Assembly: GCA_910584365.1 (NCBI GenBank)
Contig: CAJUAF010000001.1
Span: 218,218-282,217 of the forward strand
Length of the DNA stretch: 64,000 bases
Direction of reading: 5' to 3'
Source of the DNA: an uncultured Muribaculaceae bacterium
GTDB taxonomy: Bacteria > Bacteroidota > Bacteroidia > Bacteroidales > Muribaculaceae
Shown: positions 45,665 to 54,773 of the stretch, piece by piece
How positions within the stretch are numbered: the stretch's first letter is position 1
Layout: each line of letters starts with the position of its first letter
Made by a program: the position numbers and the translations under genes
Notes under the pieces: model-generated
Database searches by the model: none
What the model was told of the DNA's origin: nothing
Seen by the model: only the letters and a program-made list of their open reading frames with translations

Positions 45665-47038
45665 TTAAAACTCGCGCACTTCATCGCGGCCATCGAGCCA
45701 TGCTATCATATTAAGCACCAATAGGTTCCAATTCTGAAAGCCTTTGTTCATAATAGGCTCTCCGGTCACAGGTTCGTAATATTCATGCAGTTCGCCAAAC
45801 CGCTCAAAGTCGCGACCGAGCATCAGCACCGTCTTTTCAGCAAGTTCGCGGGCCTCTTTTTCATATCCATAGTTTACCAGCCCGCGCCACACAAACCAGT
45901 TGGCGCAGGTCCATACGGGCCCAAGCCATGAGGAAGGATTCTGAGTGGGCTTTATATTATACATTTTCTCCGTGGGAGCCAAAGTATATACCCCGCCGGG
46001 AGCATTGAAAAGACGTTCGTCAAGGTAATTTCGCTCCACCATTCCGCGTGCCTGCTCCGGGGTCGCCAGTCCGGCCCACATCGGCAAGAATCCACTCCAT
46101 ACACTGAAACGTTGTAAAACACAGTCATAATCTCGTGGAGCGCTTTGATGAAGATGAAAGCCCGAGTCGGAAAACTTCTCCACCGGTAGCAGGTTCAGGT
46201 CACAGCTGTAAAAGAAGCTGTCGCGCTCGTCCCAGCAGTGTTTGATAATGCTGTCGCGCAACTCCGAGGCGTCTCTCCCGTAAGCGGCGGCGTTTGACGG
46301 CATATCCAGACACTCACTAAGATATTTCATCGCGAGCAGTTCTTTGTACATCAGGGTGTTTAGATAGATTGAGGCGGAACTGTTCCGGGGACGGTAAAAA
46401 GTCGAAGGGTCGTTATCCACACCAATCATAAAGTCGTCGTTCCAGTACAACAGGCCGGTGGCCTTGTCGCGGTGGTATGTCATATATTTGTTTACGAAGG
46501 TCGCCAGTTTGTTGATGTTATCGCGTATCCATTCGGCATCGTCCCCCGTCAGCTTCGTTATAAAGGCAGCCTGCTGCGCAAGGCATGGCTTGTGCATATT
46601 GGAGTCATAGACATTAATCTGGCTGATCATCTCCTCGCGTGAAGGGGAATTCGGCGCGATTATGATTGGTATATATCCCTCCAGACCGCAATAATCCAAC
46701 GCATTGTATATGCATCCCTTCTGGTATTCCATACACTCGTTGAAGTCTGCCTTGTTGCCCGTCTCGAGCATAATCTGACACAGGGCGATTCCCGACAGCC
46801 AGGAATCCCAGTCCCATAGATTATCGAGATACGCGTCGCATCCGGGTGTAATAAACTTGTGTCTCAACGATCCCTTAGGCTCGCGGTACATCCCTTTTTT
46901 TACCTTATGGATATTCTCCCGACATATCTTCTTATACTTCTCCACATTCTGGGGGGTACATTCCGGCAGAGCGGCGAACATCGATGAATATCCCACTAAC
47001 ACTGAGACTACTGATGAAACGATTTTTCGGAAATTCAT
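45665..47038 (-). CDS. GH63/MGH1-like glycosidase, secreted
   Basis: This 457-residue exported protein has an (alpha/alpha)6 fold of the GH63-related group: WDWDSWLSGIAL near residue 75, the MIGVDNDPSTFYRP segment, GPVWTCANWFVWRGLV, and the C-terminal HEYYEPVTGEP. Relatives include alpha-glucosidases and mannosylglycerate/glucosylglycerate hydrolases. The signal peptide ends near SMFAA. It is the first gene of the rhamnose operon, about 75 bases downstream of motif A. The linkage cleaved cannot be read from sequence. Its pairing with GH37 and GH78 suggests stepwise removal of alpha-linked sugars around rhamnose. Confidence 0.75.
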   Translation of the reverse strand: MNFRKIVSSVVSVLVGYSSMFAALPECTPQNVEKYKKICRENIHKVKKGMYREPKGSLRHKFITPGCDAYLDNLWDWDSWLSGIALCQIMLETGNKADFNECMEYQKGCIYNALDYCGLEGYIPIIIAPNSPSREEMISQINVYDSNMHKPCLAQQAAFITKLTGDDAEWIRDNINKLATFVNKYMTYHRDKATGLLYWNDDFMIGVDNDPSTFYRPRNSSASIYLNTLMYKELLAMKYLSECLDMPSNAAAYGRDASELRDSIIKHCWDERDSFFYSCDLNLLPVEKFSDSGFHLHQSAPRDYDCVLQRFSVWSGFLPMWAGLATPEQARGMVERNYLDERLFNAPGGVYTLAPTEKMYNIKPTQNPSSWLGPVWTCANWFVWRGLVNYGYEKEARELAEKTVLMLGRDFERFGELHEYYEPVTGEPIMNKGFQNWNLLVLNMIAWLDGRDEVREF

Positions 47039-47113
47039 GGTTTATTAGTTGTATGGACAAATGGAGCGTATTTGAACCACGGTATTAAACACCTTTTCAT
47101 AAAACGCCCGGAC

Positions 47114-47149
47114 AATCTTATGACTTCAATGTTTCCAATACCTACTCAC
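47114..47149 (-). promoter_or_regulatory. Bipartite ECF-type promoter motif, copy A
   Basis: On the minus strand this reads GTGAGTAGG, 16 bases, GTCATAAGATT, 75 bases before the first gene of the rhamnose operon. Both halves are identical to copy B at 37008-37043, while the 16-base spacers are unrelated. The 16-base spacing and GTC at the -10 position fit ECF-sigma promoters in general. No TAnnTTTG box is present in this leader. Confidence 0.7.
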
Positions 47150-47215
47150 ATGGGGGAGAATTTACAACAGGCGGCAGCGACATCTCCTTTTTAGCCCACA
47201 GTTTTTTTACGGTAA

Positions 47216-47251
47216 TTGAGTAGGTTTAAGTTTTTTTATAGTCCGATTAAA
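47216..47251 (+). promoter_or_regulatory. Bipartite ECF-type promoter motif, copy D (divergent)
   Basis: On the plus strand this reads TTGAGTAGG, 16 bases, GTCCGATTAAA, 61 bases before the gene at 47313. The -35 half differs from copies A and B at one base. The -10 half keeps GTC but diverges after it. Copies A and D face away from each other in the 274-base gap between the rhamnose operon and the 47313 operon. Confidence 0.5.
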
Positions 47252-47312
47252 AACGCTCAGGCGTATCAACAAACCTTAACTAATAACTTATTTCTACCAT
47301 TTATCAAGTTTT

Positions 47313-47810
47313 ATGAAATCGAAAATGCCTGTCGGAGGAGTGATTCTGCTCCTTTCCGGAATGTCTCTGACATGCGAGGCAGAACAAGTGAATCTGTTGA
47401 CTGTCAACACACGCGACAACCAGCAGATTCACTATCAGGTGGCATTGAAGCCGCATAGTTATTTCACCGATGAGGCAGTGGTCATACGTTTTGAGAACGC
47501 TCCGCAGACTGAACAGGAGATCAGTTTTCCGATGGAAAACTTCCAAAGTCTCTCTTACCGGTCAACCGTAATCTCCGGTACTGAAAGTGTCCGGGCAACG
47601 GATGCTACTTTCAGTATAACGCCCGACGAGATCATAGCCTCCGGTTTGCCTGAAAGTTCCCCCATGATTCTGTGCAATACTGCCGGCCAGGTTGCCGCCG
47701 AAGCGAAAGTTTCCGCATCAGGAACTTGCTCCATCGGCATAGCAGATTTACCTGCCGGCACATATATCGTATCGACTGCAACCATAACCTATAAATTCCT
47801 TAAGCGATGA
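47313..47810 (+). CDS. Small secreted protein with sorting-tail-like C-terminus
   Basis: This 165-residue protein has a signal peptide (cleavage near TCEAE). I do not recognise the family. The N-terminal half is a beta-rich module (VNLLTVNTRDNQQIHY, FPMENFQSLSY). Short modules of the same flavour open the two following proteins. The last 60 residues (ITPDEIIASGL, LCNTAGQVAAEA, LPAGTYIVSTAT, KFLKR) resemble a type A type-IX-secretion sorting domain. It is the first gene of a three-gene operon 61 bases after motif D, and overlaps the next gene by 4 bases (ATGA). Confidence 0.65.
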   Translation: MKSKMPVGGVILLLSGMSLTCEAEQVNLLTVNTRDNQQIHYQVALKPHSYFTDEAVVIRFENAPQTEQEISFPMENFQSLSYRSTVISGTESVRATDATFSITPDEIIASGLPESSPMILCNTAGQVAAEAKVSASGTCSIGIADLPAGTYIVSTATITYKFLKR

Positions 47811-48637
47811 AACAACCTCTGATAGCAATTCTGACAGCGGCGGTGGCTGCGGCAGCTCCGGTGTTGTGCTATGCCCAGACCCAGACTATACAACGTCAGT
47901 ACAACCGGGTAATAATCTATGAGCGGAATGACGGCTCTCGTATTTGTTACGATTTCGAGGACATCGCGCGTATCGAACACGAACTCACCTATGACGAATC
48001 TGACGCCGCCACATCAGGTCTCCGATTCGTGGACATCACTGACAAATCCAAGTGGAGCATACCTTACGGTTCGGTAGCGATGCCTTTCGGCCCTTTCAGC
48101 CAGATGATCGATGCAAAGGAGGACAACGGGGGATGGATGGGATTCATCGACAACGGATTCAATAACTCGCCTGGGCTCGGACATCCATTCGTGGTGGTAG
48201 ACCTCGGAGAAAATATCCGGCTGGCCGGACTCGGTATTCAGGCTGGCGAACTGCAGGCAAAGGGCGCGTACGATGTGATGCCGGCCAAAGTCGATTTCTA
48301 TATTACTGACCGCGATGACGTGGCTGTGGAACTGACTGACCGTGAACGCCAGCTGATGAACGGAGCCGAAGGCGACAATCACGATGAATACCTTACCTTG
48401 CACCGCAAGCTAAAAGACGCTGACGCGCAGTTCGGCTGGAAAAAAGTAGGGTCGGTGGTTATCGGCGCTCCAGAAAAAGATCATGTCGGCCGTTATTTCT
48501 ACCATCTTAGCAGCAGCCAGATTGCCGATAATCTGACCGCACGCTATGTCAAACTTGATGTCACGCCATTTAACTGTGACCGAACAGGCGACCGTACAAA
48601 AATTTTTGAATTCTATGTACGCGCTATTGCTGACTGA
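47807..48637 (+). CDS. Secreted discoidin-like protein
   Basis: This 276-residue protein has a signal peptide (CYAQT) and no lipobox. A short N-terminal beta module (VIIYERNDGSRICYDFEDI) is followed by one discoidin-like domain at about 75-275, with DKSKWSIPYGSVAMPF, GGWMGFI, HPFVVVDLG and ARYVKLDVTPF. That domain is shared with the proteins at 27080, 35342 and 48666. It overlaps the preceding gene by 4 bases, and the next gene follows 28 bases on. Probable role: binding of the glycan or cell surface. No enzymatic motif is visible. Confidence 0.7.
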   Translation: MKQPLIAILTAAVAAAAPVLCYAQTQTIQRQYNRVIIYERNDGSRICYDFEDIARIEHELTYDESDAATSGLRFVDITDKSKWSIPYGSVAMPFGPFSQMIDAKEDNGGWMGFIDNGFNNSPGLGHPFVVVDLGENIRLAGLGIQAGELQAKGAYDVMPAKVDFYITDRDDVAVELTDRERQLMNGAEGDNHDEYLTLHRKLKDADAQFGWKKVGSVVIGAPEKDHVGRYFYHLSSSQIADNLTARYVKLDVTPFNCDRTGDRTKIFEFYVRAIAD

Positions 48638-48665
48638 ATCCTCCGAAAACTAATCTGCAAACAAA

Positions 48666-51125
48666 ATGAAATCGCGTAACTTTCTTGTATCCTGGGCGCT
48701 TTCACTCGTCGCGATAACGACCCCGGTTCTCGCATCTGATCATATTACAAAAATCACAGTAATCAGCCGTGACGGTAATTCAAACACGATATATAACGAT
48801 GGCAACGTTGACCGCATAGAGGTGGGACAAGTCTCCCATACCTATACCATGGAGCGCGTAACCGACAAAAGCTCATGGCGAGTCCTATACGGCTCAATAG
48901 CCATGCCCTACTATAAGACCTACGAGACCAAGCGCAACGGAGCTTTTGCCACCGCAATGGACAACATCATAGACAATTCCGGTTGGATGAGTCATGTCTG
49001 CGATACTTACAGCCGTTCCCAGAATCTTGGCGATCCATATATTGTCGTGGATCTCGGGACGGAATATCCTGCGGCCCGTATAGGGGTCCGCATCGGCAAC
49101 CTTGACGGGGGTGCTTACGACGTTCTCCCAAAAACGGTGGAAATCTATTACACCACCACGAATCCGGCCTACACGTTCAATCCCGATGTGGTTTTTACAG
49201 ACACGGATCATCCAATCTATTGCCGCGAGAACGGTAAGGTTGTAAAGTATGACCATAAATATACCCAGGAGGAGTTGGACGCCGGAAAAAACAAATACAC
49301 CGAGTGGGACCTCATGAACGGGAAAAACATATTAGGTCTCAGTGAAGAGGGACATCTCGTCCCGGAGTATCGGGACCTGGCTCGCCGTCTGAAAGAACAT
49401 GACGCCACTATTAACTGGCGTAAACTCGCCGAAATCAATGTCGGAGGTCGTAATCCCGAGGACAATAACTCGTATATGGCATATGTTCACGAATCCAATC
49501 TTGAAGATACCGATGTGCCGATGGTACGTTATATCAAGCTCGTCCTTAAGCCTTTCACAAAAGAGGAAAGTGGAGACGTGGTGATTGATCCCGAAGAGCG
49601 GCCGGGCGATCCGGATTTCGATTTCATTTATCAGGGAGACCGCACTAAAATCAATGAAATCCGTATAGACCGCCTTATAGCCGTTGATGGAATCAATGTC
49701 CCGTTTACTCCTCCGGCCGCGGATGTCTTCGACGAAATCGACGGAAGTGAATACAATTTCCGTGCCCATACCGACGCAGATGGCAAATTCCTGCCGGAGC
49801 AACCCTACAACCACGACTATCACAGACTGATGATGCTGAAATTCTATATGGCAGAACCAGATCGTACCACCGGCACATCAACTGTATTCATGAACTATGA
49901 ACAGGCTCTCGAGAATATACGTAAAATCGACAACCTCACACTTGGAATCGACAAGATAGTCTATCTTGTAGGATGGAACGCATCGGGACACGATGATGCC
50001 TATCCCTCCCTCAATATTCTCAATGAGGCGCTGAAGCGTCCTGAAGACGCATCGGCCCGGGAAAGTCTGCAGTGGCTTCAGCAGGAAGCTAAAAAATATC
50101 ATACTACGGTAAGTGTGCATCTTACAATCAATGATGCTTACCGTAACTCACCCGATTGGTTCACATACCTTTACAATGATATGATCTGCCGTAACGAAGA
50201 CGGCACATTGCTAAATCCCGGAACTCTTATGGGGCAGCCGCTCTACCGCGTCAATATTGTCAGGGAATGGGAAAAAGGCTATCTGCAACAACGTATTCGC
50301 ACTGTGACAGAACTCTGCGGTCTGGCCCAGGCGGGAACCGTACATATAGATGCATTTCTCCCCCCGGAAAGCCCCTTGCATGGCACCACCAAACTTGATT
50401 CCGAACGCACCATGCGCCAAGTGATACGCTACTGGCGTAGTCTCGGTGTTGACGTGACAGGTGAATTCTTCATCAACAACGGTCAGCGCACTGATCCGAT
50501 GTACGGATTACAGGCGGCCGCATGGTGGAACGATGTGCCCTTTGAATGGCGCGTCGAGAAAGGTTTCACTCCGGCACTCGCCTGCGGGGGAATGAGCGGT
50601 TATTGCGGAACTTACTATTCCGATGCGGGATTTCTGTTAGGTGACAATATGCACGGCGAGCAACTGATTAACATTGCCGATGAATCGGAGCGCTGGGCCC
50701 AATTCAGGCATAAATTCTGTACCACCACTTTACCCACGATGCTGCTCAATGACCTTTATGTCGAGGACTACAAATTGCACGATAACGGTAAGTCATGGGT
50801 AAGCTACAACAAAGGTATCAGGGCCGAATACACTGACGACACTGGAATCGGTACCATAACGGGAGAGGACGGCAACGTCATATTCCGCGACGGGAACGAT
50901 TTAATGTTCCATATGACATGGGGATCCGGTGATCCTATCCTCTATTCCGAAAAGGGATACTCCAATCGTACCTGGAAACTCGCATCACACTGGGCCGGCC
51001 TCAGTGAGGTAAAATTGTTTGAAGTGACAGCGGACGGTTTAGTTGAGCGCGGCACGTTGCCGGTAACTGATGGGACCATCACACTCTCCATGTCGCCTCG
51101 AGAGATGCTCCTGCTCAATAAATAA
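48666..51125 (+). CDS. Secreted fusion, discoidin-like plus GH101-like domain
   Basis: This 819-residue protein has a signal peptide (VLASD). An N-terminal short beta module is followed by a discoidin-like domain at about 60-350 (DKSSWRVLYGSIAMPY, GWMSHVC, DPYIVVDLG, VRYIKLVLKPF). The GH101-like catalytic domain runs from about 378 to 815. Candidate catalytic residues are Asp562 in VHIDAFLPP and Glu600 in VTGEFFINN, again 38 residues apart as in both paralogues at 24141 and 25577. The YLVGWQYEGHD motif is relaxed to YLVGWNASGHD. It joins in one chain the functions of the 27080 and 25577 lipoproteins. Last gene of its operon, followed by a strong terminator. Confidence 0.7.
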   Translation: MKSRNFLVSWALSLVAITTPVLASDHITKITVISRDGNSNTIYNDGNVDRIEVGQVSHTYTMERVTDKSSWRVLYGSIAMPYYKTYETKRNGAFATAMDNIIDNSGWMSHVCDTYSRSQNLGDPYIVVDLGTEYPAARIGVRIGNLDGGAYDVLPKTVEIYYTTTNPAYTFNPDVVFTDTDHPIYCRENGKVVKYDHKYTQEELDAGKNKYTEWDLMNGKNILGLSEEGHLVPEYRDLARRLKEHDATINWRKLAEINVGGRNPEDNNSYMAYVHESNLEDTDVPMVRYIKLVLKPFTKEESGDVVIDPEERPGDPDFDFIYQGDRTKINEIRIDRLIAVDGINVPFTPPAADVFDEIDGSEYNFRAHTDADGKFLPEQPYNHDYHRLMMLKFYMAEPDRTTGTSTVFMNYEQALENIRKIDNLTLGIDKIVYLVGWNASGHDDAYPSLNILNEALKRPEDASARESLQWLQQEAKKYHTTVSVHLTINDAYRNSPDWFTYLYNDMICRNEDGTLLNPGTLMGQPLYRVNIVREWEKGYLQQRIRTVTELCGLAQAGTVHIDAFLPPESPLHGTTKLDSERTMRQVIRYWRSLGVDVTGEFFINNGQRTDPMYGLQAAAWWNDVPFEWRVEKGFTPALACGGMSGYCGTYYSDAGFLLGDNMHGEQLINIADESERWAQFRHKFCTTTLPTMLLNDLYVEDYKLHDNGKSWVSYNKGIRAEYTDDTGIGTITGEDGNVIFRDGNDLMFHMTWGSGDPILYSEKGYSNRTWKLASHWAGLSEVKLFEVTADGLVERGTLPVTDGTITLSMSPREMLLLNK

Positions 51126-51177
51126 AACGGTGGGGAAATATATCCTGATTTCCCTGCCAACCAGCATATCGAACGTG

Positions 51178-51225
51178 TTAAGGATATGTCAATAGATTGT
51201 CTATTTGACATATCCTTAATTTTTG
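51178..51225 (+). terminator. Strong terminator of the 47313-51125 operon
   Basis: A 15-base perfect arm (51178-51192) pairs with 51205-51219, extended by TAGA/TCTA inside the loop, and is followed by TTTTT. It lies 52 bases after the stop at 51125. Confidence 0.85.
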
Positions 51226-51680
51226 TAGGTGATGAATCATCACGCCTCTATGCACCCCCACGACCTTCCCAAATGACAGAGATTGATTTTGCTACCCTTA
51301 AATTGTTGCTCAATCATGTCGGACATTAAAATCCGGAAATTTCTATATACATCCATAACCATCCTGATTATCAGCAATATTTGTAGATTGTAGCGTACTA
51401 ATAGTGTACTTTGAGAGAAGATGGCGGCAAGCCTGAGCAAACGGATTTGAAATAATTGTCATCCGTTAGAGATTTTTAATGGCGTCGATTTGCGCCTTTT
51501 CACCAGACTATATCCCTCAACGGCATTAAAAGTCCTCTCAAACAAACATCCTTTAAATTACCCGTTAGTCCTTAGTATCAAATTGCTGGCAATCAATTGG
51601 TTCACGGCTCCGCACAGCAAATAACCAATTGATACGAAAGCAGTTAAAATACTAATAATGACCAATGACAGGCAGCCCGA
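51226..51680. other. Convergent intergenic stretch with one inverted repeat
   Basis: This gene-free stretch of 455 bases separates convergent operons. It holds an 11-base perfect inverted repeat, ATCAATTGGTT (51592-51602) and AACCAATTGAT (51623-51633), with a 20-base loop and no U-run on either strand. I see no credible coding frame or RNA gene. Confidence 0.55.
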
Positions 51681-54600
51681 TTAAAGTTTGTGGGACACCG
51701 GTGTCAGCCTGAATGTGAACTTGTAGTCTCCGTAGGGAAGCCGGTACTGTTCGAGCGGAAGAGCGGCCCAGCTGTCGATACATCCAAGCCCCATCTGCAC
51801 CTTGTCAAACAGCAGATTGGTGAAATCGGCTTTCTCGACAAGTTCGGAATGTCTCTGGTCTTTCTCCTGCCCGTCATCAAGCGACTCTATGGTGTAATTC
51901 AGCGCAGAGGCCGAGAATGGTTCGGAAGCCACTATCTCCAGTCCGTTTCCGGCTTTGTCGAGCTGACGCCATACTCGGATGTCAGTCTTGTTGCCGGTCT
52001 CCTGAGGACGGATGTAAGGATAGAACTGGTCGGCGACCTTCTGGCGGTAAAGACCAAGGTCGGCAGAGTTGTTGCGGTCGGCATAATTTTCCACCGGGCC
52101 TCGGCCGTAGAACTCGATTTGGTCAAATTCCGCAGGCATTGGCATCTGCATTCCGAACCGATACAAGCCCGACACGTTCGCTGATGTGTCGGCCCTGAAA
52201 TCCTCCGTCACCTTCACCTGACCGACATTGTTGATCACATATGTCATGGTGAGTTGCCCGAAAACGTCAGGCATCTGATAGTCGACTTTGACAACCGCGA
52301 GTCCGTCGGCGTCAAGCTCTGCGGTCATCGATTTGAGATCGAACGCGGGATTCTTCCATGCGGCGAATTTTACCGGCAGCCCGGCCCCCATATCGTTGTC
52401 GGTGGCAGCCCGCCAGAAGTTGGGAGCCAGACGCGCCCCATCCTCCAGAAAATCCATCCCTCCGGCCTCGTATTTCGTCATGAAACCATCCTTGCGGCTG
52501 AATTCCACGTCAAAGTCGTCTCCTTTCACGATAAGATAATTCTTATCCGTGTGTACAATCCCCGGGAGTCTCACATCGGTGTTCCTGTCGACAGCATTGA
52601 CGACAACCGGTTCGGAAGGAGTGAAGGGATGTATCACGATCTCGTCTCTCGCCACTACATGGCCAACCGGCAGCAGCCCTTCCGGACGTTTCAGCTCGTA
52701 GGCAATGTCAAGGAGCCATTCGCCACAGTCACAAACCTTGCCGAAATCGATATTGACGGTCTTTTTCTGACGTGGAGCCACATCAAGACTTTCAAGACGG
52801 CCGGAACGCACCGCCACCCCATCTTTCTTCAATCTCCACACCATAACATAGTCGGAAAGGTCACGGAAGAAATTCTCATTATAGATTTCCACCTCACCAC
52901 TGGAAAGGTCACCCGGGGTTGTCCAGATGTTCTGATAGATGCGTCCCACCTCATACATATGCGGATTCGGCACACGGTCTGGACTTACCAGACCGTTGTC
53001 ACAGAAATTGTTGTCACTCGCGTCATAGCGGTTGAAGTCGCCGCCATAACCGTAGATGCTCTTCCCTTCAGGGGTCTTCCACCTGATGGACTGGTCGACA
53101 AAGTCCCAGATGAAGCCCCCCTGCAGGTTGGGGTAGCGGCGGTAGATATCCCAATACTCCTTGAAACCACCTTGAGAGTTGCCCATGGCATGGGCATACT
53201 CACACTGTATGAGGGGTTTCGACTTGGAAGCATCCATACCGTATTCCTCAACGAGATGCGGGTAATAATACATCGGGCAGAAAACATCTGTATGGTCATT
53301 TTGGGCGGCTTGCTCATATTGCACGGCACGCGAAGGATCTGTCTTCTTTATCCATCTGTAAGCGGCCTCGAAGTTCTCCCCGTCCCCTCCTTCATTGCCG
53401 AGCGACCAGAAAATCACCGACGGGTGATTGAAGTTACGGCTGACATTGCGCCGGTTACGCTCGAGATGAGCTTTCCGGTAGGCGGGATTCTTGGCAAGAG
53501 TCTTATCCTCGTAACCCATTCCGTGTGACTCTATGTTGGCCTCGGCCACCACATAAAGCCCGTACCTGTCACATAGGTCATACCATAGAGAATTGTCGGG
53601 ATAATGGCTTGTACGTACAGCATTTATATTGAACTCCTTCATAAGGCGTATGTCCTGCAGCATCCGTTCTGGAGAAATCACATAGCCTCCGTCAGGATCA
53701 ATCTCATGGCGGTTCGCCCCCTTGAAAAGAACCGGCTGGCCATTGACCAGCACCTGGCCGTGGGCAAGCTCGACCTTGCGGAATCCGACTTTCAGGGGTA
53801 TGACCTCACCCCCCTCTTTGACGGAGGCATAGAGGGTATACAGAGCGGGGGATTCAGCCGACCATTTCTCAGGGTCGCGGACATTGATTATGGTCCTGCC
53901 TGATTTCGCTTCCGTCTTGGCGATCTCCCTGCCGGACGCGTCGACCAGCGACAGCTCGACCGGACGGTTCCCTTTGATTGTCAGGTCCACGGCGAGCGAT
54001 CCGTCTTTGTATTCCCGGTCGAGATCCGGAGTAACACGTATATCCTCTATGCGGTTCTTGTCGCGGGCATAGAGGTAACAATCCCGGGCCACGCCGCTCA
54101 GACGGAAGAAATCCTGGTCCTCAAGATATGAGCCGTCATTCCAACGGAAGACCTGAAACGCGACAAGGTTATCTTCTCCCGGCCTGAGATAGGGCGTCAG
54201 GTCAAACTCGCTCTCAAGCTTGCTGTCTTCTCCATACCCGACAAACTTGCCGTTGACCCACAGATAGATATTGGAGGCCACCGCCCCGAAATGGGCGATC
54301 ACATCCTTTCCCTTCCAGGAGGCAGGGATGTGGACAGTCCTGCGGTACGACCCCACATGGTTGTTTTTCACAGGCACTTCCGGGGGATTATTGTCAAACT
54401 GGCTTCTCCAGGCATACCCGATATTGACATACTGGGGGTCGCCGTAGCCGTTAAGCTCCCACATGGCGGGCACTTTGATATTATCCCAGCCGCGGTCGTT
54501 GAAACCGGGCTTCCAGAAATCGACGGGACGCATATCGGCATCTCGCACCCAGTTGAATTTCCATATCCCGTCAAGAGTCAGGAAATTGTCGGAATCCTCT

Positions 54601-54773
54601 TTCACCCCCTTGCGGGCGGCATCCTCGTCTTCATACGCGAAATACGCCGTGTGCATCGGGAGTCGGTTCACTTCATTGACATCCGGATCCTGCCATTCCT
54701 TCATCGTCTGGGAGGAAACCACAGCAGCGAAAGACAGCAACCCGAGTGACAGAACTGATTTTTTCATGTTCAT
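51681..54773 (-). CDS. Beta-galactosidase, GH2 (LacZ type)
   Basis: This retaining enzyme releases terminal beta-galactose. From the ATG at 54773 it has 1030 residues, the length of the five-domain LacZ architecture: sugar-binding jelly roll, two immunoglobulin-like domains around the TIM barrel, and a C-terminal small-chain domain. The acid/base Glu461 is in WSLGNEGGDG and the nucleophile Glu525 in IQCEYAHAMGNS. RTSHYP and the conserved WDFVDQ are also present. A signal peptide (VVSSQT) sends it to the periplasm, unlike E. coli LacZ. It follows the GH36-type gene with a 156-base gap and probably shares its transcript. Confidence 0.93.
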   Translation of the reverse strand: MNMKKSVLSLGLLSFAAVVSSQTMKEWQDPDVNEVNRLPMHTAYFAYEDEDAARKGVKEDSDNFLTLDGIWKFNWVRDADMRPVDFWKPGFNDRGWDNIKVPAMWELNGYGDPQYVNIGYAWRSQFDNNPPEVPVKNNHVGSYRRTVHIPASWKGKDVIAHFGAVASNIYLWVNGKFVGYGEDSKLESEFDLTPYLRPGEDNLVAFQVFRWNDGSYLEDQDFFRLSGVARDCYLYARDKNRIEDIRVTPDLDREYKDGSLAVDLTIKGNRPVELSLVDASGREIAKTEAKSGRTIINVRDPEKWSAESPALYTLYASVKEGGEVIPLKVGFRKVELAHGQVLVNGQPVLFKGANRHEIDPDGGYVISPERMLQDIRLMKEFNINAVRTSHYPDNSLWYDLCDRYGLYVVAEANIESHGMGYEDKTLAKNPAYRKAHLERNRRNVSRNFNHPSVIFWSLGNEGGDGENFEAAYRWIKKTDPSRAVQYEQAAQNDHTDVFCPMYYYPHLVEEYGMDASKSKPLIQCEYAHAMGNSQGGFKEYWDIYRRYPNLQGGFIWDFVDQSIRWKTPEGKSIYGYGGDFNRYDASDNNFCDNGLVSPDRVPNPHMYEVGRIYQNIWTTPGDLSSGEVEIYNENFFRDLSDYVMVWRLKKDGVAVRSGRLESLDVAPRQKKTVNIDFGKVCDCGEWLLDIAYELKRPEGLLPVGHVVARDEIVIHPFTPSEPVVVNAVDRNTDVRLPGIVHTDKNYLIVKGDDFDVEFSRKDGFMTKYEAGGMDFLEDGARLAPNFWRAATDNDMGAGLPVKFAAWKNPAFDLKSMTAELDADGLAVVKVDYQMPDVFGQLTMTYVINNVGQVKVTEDFRADTSANVSGLYRFGMQMPMPAEFDQIEFYGRGPVENYADRNNSADLGLYRQKVADQFYPYIRPQETGNKTDIRVWRQLDKAGNGLEIVASEPFSASALNYTIESLDDGQEKDQRHSELVEKADFTNLLFDKVQMGLGCIDSWAALPLEQYRLPYGDYKFTFRLTPVSHKL

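Noticed and set aside
51240..51440. 66-codon minus-strand open frame in the convergent gap
   Set aside because: There is no ribosome-binding context, domain or partner gene, and composition is like the surrounding non-coding DNA.
51592..51633. Inverted repeat as terminator of the GH2 gene
   Set aside because: The 11-bp stem has a 20-base loop, is AT-rich, and neither strand has a U-run after it. It is recorded only as a repeat.
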